A stretch of 64,000 nucleotides of DNA, taken from Symbiodinium natans. Lineage: Eukaryota; Sar; Dinophyceae; Suessiales; Symbiodiniaceae. The notes beneath the pieces were generated by a model, which ran no database searches, had not been told where the DNA came from, and was given only the letters and a program-made list of their open reading frames with translations. Location: the NCBI GenBank assembly GCA_905221605.1, contig CAJNDS010000002.1:1181881-1245880 (forward strand), written 5' to 3'. Below, in pieces: positions 60,654 through 64,000 of this stretch (within the stretch, counting starts at the first letter, position 1; the number at the start of each line of letters is the position of its first letter). A program made the translations under genes and the position numbers.

Positions 60654-60893
60654 CTAATATCGCAACGGTATCGTCACCAAACCGCAACCCAACTGCTGAA
60701 AGCAACATCGAACGGTGTCCGCAAGGATTTGTTGTATCGCCCCAAATGACAGTACGCCCCAAAAGACGCTGCGGAAAACAACAATATTAGAAGATACTTC
60801 TCGCACCCTCTCTAATGAGCAGGGTCGTGTTTTCAAGAACCACTTTGTAGCCAGTACGTGTTCAACAGTCACGGGGTCTTCATTGGCCAGCAC
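60654..60893 (-). CDS. Hypothetical ORF or exon
   Basis: Minus frame LANEDPVTVEHVLATKWFLK, then TRPCSLERVREVSSNI and onwards. The first codon is GTG, so it is more likely an exon than a complete gene. No family recognised. Confidence 0.3.
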   Translation of the reverse strand: MLANEDPVTVEHVLATKWFLKTRPCSLERVREVSSNIVVFRSVFWGVLSFGAIQQILADTVRCCFQQLGCGLVTIPLRY

Positions 60894-61088
60894 GTGTTCT
60901 CAACTTACCCTTTTCTTGGCTGCTAGCTGCTCCCATTGGCTCGTTCTGAACTGTGAGTCCGCTTCACCCCTAACCTTACCTTGCCAAAACCCTCGAAAAA
61001 CCCTATGAAACCCTCTAACAAACCCTTCGCAAATAATGAAAGCCTGCAATGAACTTTACTGAATCTAAGCCGCAAAACATCCTCAAAC

Positions 61089-61141
61089 CCTGAATGTGGA
61101 CAAGCCGCGCTCCACCTGCGACAAGCCTCCAGGCCCTTGCC
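61089..61141 (-). CDS. Putative mini-exon (53 nt)
   Basis: Acceptor CCGTGAACAG| and donor TCAGG|GTTTGAGG. Reads GKGLEACRRWSAACPHS. An internal CGCAG|GTGGAG could be an alternative donor. Confidence 0.5.
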
Positions 61142-61465
61142 CTGTTCACGGAATTCGGGTTTATAGGGTTTAGGGTTTAGGGGTTAGGGCTGAGGGCGTC
61201 AAGGGTTCCTTTGGGAGTGAACTGGTCTGGGGCAAGCATCGGAATTTGCGTGCTTTGAGTTTCAAGAACTGTAACTGGAGGACTCATGCTGCAGAGGCTT
61301 GTAGAGGTTGTCGCATCGGATCTTGGGGGCTAAGCTTGCGCTCAAACACTAAACCCTGAACCTAAACCCTAAACCCTTAACCCTAAACCCTTAACCCTAA
61401 ACCCTTAATCCTAAACCCTTAACCCGAGACCCTAAACCCTGAACCCTGAACCCTGAAACCTAAAC

Positions 61466-61505
61466 CCTGGCCTGAGGACACCAGAGCTTTCAGCTGAGTC
61501 AATGC
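61466..61505 (-). CDS. Putative mini-exon (40 nt)
   Basis: Acceptor TCGTGCAGCAG| and donor CCAGG|GTTTAGG. Reads ALTQLKALVSSGQ. Confidence 0.5.
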
Positions 61506-61554
61506 CTGCTGCACGAAATCGAGTCATGGCATGGCAGCCCACCGAAAACACATG

Positions 61555-61657
61555 GAGTTTCCGAAATTAGGGGGTACCTTATTGGGGTGCTTATTCTCAG
61601 GGAATCCTACTACTTCGGGTCCATATTAGGGGTCGCCTATTTCGTAAGCCCCCACGT
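61555..61657. mobile_element. Fold-back element FB5
   Basis: GGAGTTTCCGAAATTAGGGG left, CCTATTTCGTAAGCCCCCAC right. Confidence 0.65.
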
Positions 61658-62360
61658 GGCTCCTTCAGTAACTCGGCTGACCCACATGGGTATTTCCTGG
61701 ATAGGCGTATTTCTTTTTTAAAATTACCTCCAAATACATAGAACCCCCTTATCAAGGGACGCCTCGCAACACGGTAAGTATAGGCTTGAGGGCTCACGCT
61801 TGGAGGATGTGCCCAGGCACTTTGGGGGTAGTCCAGAGTTTAGGGTTTAGATTCCACTGGGTCGAGTGGCTCAGAGGTTTGGGCTTTCCTTGTTGGGATT
61901 TAGAGGACGGGCAATGCAAGCCCAAGCGTGGGGCGACGTGCTTCAACCCACTGAGTTCTCACACCCGTTGCTGTCGGCTCTAAGCCAATTCTTGTGCCCA
62001 CAACCTTAGTGTGAGGTTCTTGGTAAGAGGGGGCGGAGTTCCGAGCCGCGAGTGCTTGGATCGGGCCCCTGGGCCCCTGGATCGTGGACGAAAAATGAAA
62101 CAACTAACCTCTTTGATGATACTGGAGATCGAGGGGCCTGCCCAGCCGAGCACAGCCCACCACCGCAGTTCTCGTCACTGACCTGAAAGACAGCCCAAGG
62201 AAGAGGCTTGTTTTCGAGGTTCTAACCCTAAACCCTAAATCAACCCTAAACCCTAAATCTATAGTTAGGGCCTCTTTTTTAGGGAAACCTACCCACAGCA
62301 ACAACCAAGGGATCCGGCCTTGAGGCCATCTGGGACATCTTCGCCACCGCCCCTGCGATG

Positions 62361-62436
62361 CGGCACCCTGAACCCCTAAACCCCTAAACCCCTAAACCCC
62401 TAAACCCCTAAACCCCTAAACCCCTAAACCCTAAAC
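62361..62436 (-). repeat. (CCCCTAAA)n octamer array
   Basis: Seven CCCCTAAA octamers followed by two heptamers. Confidence 0.9.
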
Positions 62437-62484
62437 CCTAAGACGGCTGTAAGTAGAGTCTCCGTGAAAAACATCCGAGACACC
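62437..62484 (-). CDS. Putative mini-exon (48 nt)
   Basis: Acceptor CAATTTGTTCAG| and donor TTAGG|GTTTAGGG. Reads VSRMFFTETLLTAVL. A plus-strand reading opposite is also open but lacks good sites. Confidence 0.35.
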
Positions 62485-62582
62485 CTGAACAAATTGTGAG
62501 CCCTAAACGCGGCCAAGTTATGCAAACTGTATGAATCCCCCCCCCCCCCCATGCCCACAGCTTGGGTTGTTCCCCTTTTTTC

Positions 62583-62672
62583 TAACAGTCCTTAGTAGGG
62601 ATACTGTAGGGATTATCATAGGGGGGGACGATATTCCCTATTCAGACTGTGAGTATAAGGTGCAACATCCCA
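62583..62672 (+). mobile_element. FB4 copy
   Basis: AACAGTCCTTAGTAGGGATA left, TTCAGACTGTGAGTATAAGG right. Confidence 0.5.
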
Positions 62673-62950
62673 GCCCACAGCCTCGAAACGACATCTCCGA
62701 CAAAAAAGCGATACCATTCGGCGGCTTCTCGAACAGACACCGCCTGGCAAAGGAAGCTCGTCCCGCCGCATGGGTTTTTGCCCGTATTCTGGGAAGGACT
62801 TGCTTAAATTTTGGCAAGTGATGCGCACTTCCTGAATCGCCAGAGTCGCATGCATCAAGCATTGAGGGCCTAACAGCCTCCCGCAAGGGAAGCCTTACAC
62901 ATCCTTACACCCTTTTCCCAAATCCGATAAAAAAACCCTAAACCCTGAAC

Positions 62951-63049
62951 CCTGTCAAACTTAAGCCGGACAGAAATGGACGGCGCCTTGCCCCTGTACA
63001 GCGCCATGCGTTCCTCCGGGCCTACCGACAAGTCGATTTGGGGAGGCGG
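62951..63049 (-). CDS. Putative exon (99 nt, 33 codons)
   Basis: Acceptor CACTGGGAAG| and donor GACAGG|GTTCAGGG, the latter in a telomere-variant unit. Reads PPPQIDLSVGPEERMALYRG, then KAPSISVRLKFDR. Amphipathic, strand-like. Looks like a globular-domain segment. Together with 63156-63325 it may belong to the start of the same gene. Confidence 0.6.
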
Positions 63050-63155
63050 CTTCCCAGTGTCTCCATTACCCGTCCAATTTTGACATGGATGGCAAATGCA
63101 TCCGTCACTAGTGGGATGTTGGTTGATGAAGGGGTATTGGGGTGCCTGGGTTCAT

Positions 63156-63325
63156 TTAGCGACAGCAGGGCTCTAATCTAAGTTCGCTGTGGCCTCCGGC
63201 CGACAGGAACACGCAGACTGTGATCAGTTCTCCTTCCCCCGGCTCCACTTGCATGTTGTATTGCAAAAGAACGTGAGAAGCCCTGCTCAGCACAGCTGCA
63301 TCCACGAGAGTTATGGAAAATTGGC
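63156..63325 (-). CDS. Putative exon (minus strand)
   Basis: After acceptor CAACAAACTAG| it reads QFSITLVDAAVLSRASHVLL and onwards to ITVCVFLSAGGHSELRLEP. Alternating hydrophobic residues suggest beta strands. The frame is also open upstream to an ATG at 63491 (MLVRLGGQRCCRLLEFLGRC). Donor uncertain. Family not recognised. Confidence 0.5.
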
Positions 63326-63589
63326 CTAGTTTGTTGGTGGGAGAACCCTTTCTTTGGTGTTTTTTGGACTTCTTGGCTAGCACTATTCTACCCTGAAAAA
63401 ACCCCCCACGGGCCCTGCTGGGCTCGTGCCGGCAGCGACCCAAAAACTCCAAGAGCCGGCAGCAGCGCTGACCGCCGAGCCTTACCAGCATGAGGGTTCA
63501 GGCTTAGGTGAAGGGGTCATGGGGGTTCACGGCCCTAGGGCTTGGGAATCTTAAGGCTTTGGGTTTAGGACTTGGGGGGCTCCAGGACT

Positions 63590-63760
63590 CCAACATGCCG
63601 AGCCAAGAGAAGGTGAGATCGGTGTGCGGACCATGGACCATAGTGTTTGTTCTCGAGACCTTCTCGGCGAACTGCGAAACTGTCGCTCTTGGAGATCCGA
63701 AGTGCGAAGCCGTCGTCGCTGTTTGTTCCTGGCCTCGCTAATCAGGCGTCCATCTGTTGG
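63590..63760 (-). CDS. Putative exon (minus strand)
   Basis: After acceptor GTGACTTGCAG| it reads PTDGRLISEARNKQRRRLRT, then SDLQERQFRSSPRRSREQ and onwards. Very basic. A donor may be CGAGAAG|GTCTCG, which would end the exon near 63666. A plus-strand frame stays open from 63633 to the window end, so the strand is not settled. Confidence 0.35.
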
Positions 63761-64000
63761 CTGCAAGTCACAGCCGACCCTCGCCTGGATGCAAGTTACA
63801 TCTGGTCTGCGTGTGTCCGTCTGTGCAATCCTGGCTCATCAGGAAATGGTAAGCTTCTTTCTTATTCCTTCGGGTGTGGAGAGCTTTTTGCCATTGAAGC
63901 GCAATCCTTGGAGAGCCCTGGGTGTGTTCTTGGGGCTTCTCTTGAGGGATGTTCTTCAAATGTGCCAGCGGAATGTTGTCTGGAGCGCTTGGAATGGTCA

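Noticed and set aside
61835-62070. Possible tRNA- or SINE-like sequence (GTGGCTCAGAGGTTTGGGC resembles an A box)
   Set aside because: No matching B box at the right distance and no cloverleaf could be built by eye.
63633-64000. Plus-strand frame open from an ATG to the window end
   Set aside because: It contains a strong GTAAGC donor-like site, but the opposite strand has a better acceptor (GTGACTTGCAG) and a more protein-like basic segment. Kept only as an alternative.

Overview
The window looks like nuclear DNA of a protist alga, most likely a dinoflagellate or a close alveolate. This is inferred from four things: the plant/alga-type telomere heptamer TTTAGGG is everywhere; coding matter is scarce and almost all on one strand; a nuclear LAGLIDADG endonuclease-like gene and a retroelement integrase remnant are present; and candidate introns start G|GT and end AG|G. 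No rRNA, tRNA or CRISPR was recognised. I could run no database search, so the organism is a guess of moderate strength.

Layout. From 1 to about 21 kb, blocks of (CCCTAAA)n and (TTTAGGG)n alternate every 60-200 bases around short single-copy spacers, with many 100-200 bp hairpin (fold-back) elements. 22.05-22.97 kb is a cluster of 34-bp XhoI-centred palindromes, and 23.0-24.4 kb is a satellite of about 91 bp. The only long conventional genes follow, both on the minus strand: a two-motif LAGLIDADG endonuclease-like protein (25395-26717) and a four-helix membrane protein (29349-29909). A second palindromic cluster lies at 32.35-32.76 kb, an integrase fragment at 34.3 kb, and a broken gene at 37.8-38.1 kb followed by a small satellite array. 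Telomere-like blocks and spacers continue from 39 to 48 kb. 48692-54615 is one giant fold-back unit with matching ends of about 180 bp, filled with a 30-bp monomer and larger hairpins. From 54.6 kb to the end the telomere-like mosaic resumes with more single-copy DNA.

How the parts fit. Many of the short spacers read as open, protein-like minus-strand segments of 35-150 nt. They carry an AG acceptor on one side and a GT donor on the other, and many are rich in E, K, Q, R, A and L like coiled coils. In at least a dozen the donor GT is the first base pair of the telomere-like array (G|GTTTAGGG); in several the acceptor is a telomere variant (CCCTAG| or CCCTAAG|). My working model is one or several very long minus-strand genes made of mini-exons, whose introns begin with TTTAGGG repeats and end with CCCTAAA repeats on the transcript. 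Complementary intron ends could pair and loop the intron out. Fold-back elements, satellites and the endonuclease gene would then lie inside introns. This is an inference from sequence alone; RNA data would settle it. Exon edges are approximate and individual exon confidences are modest.
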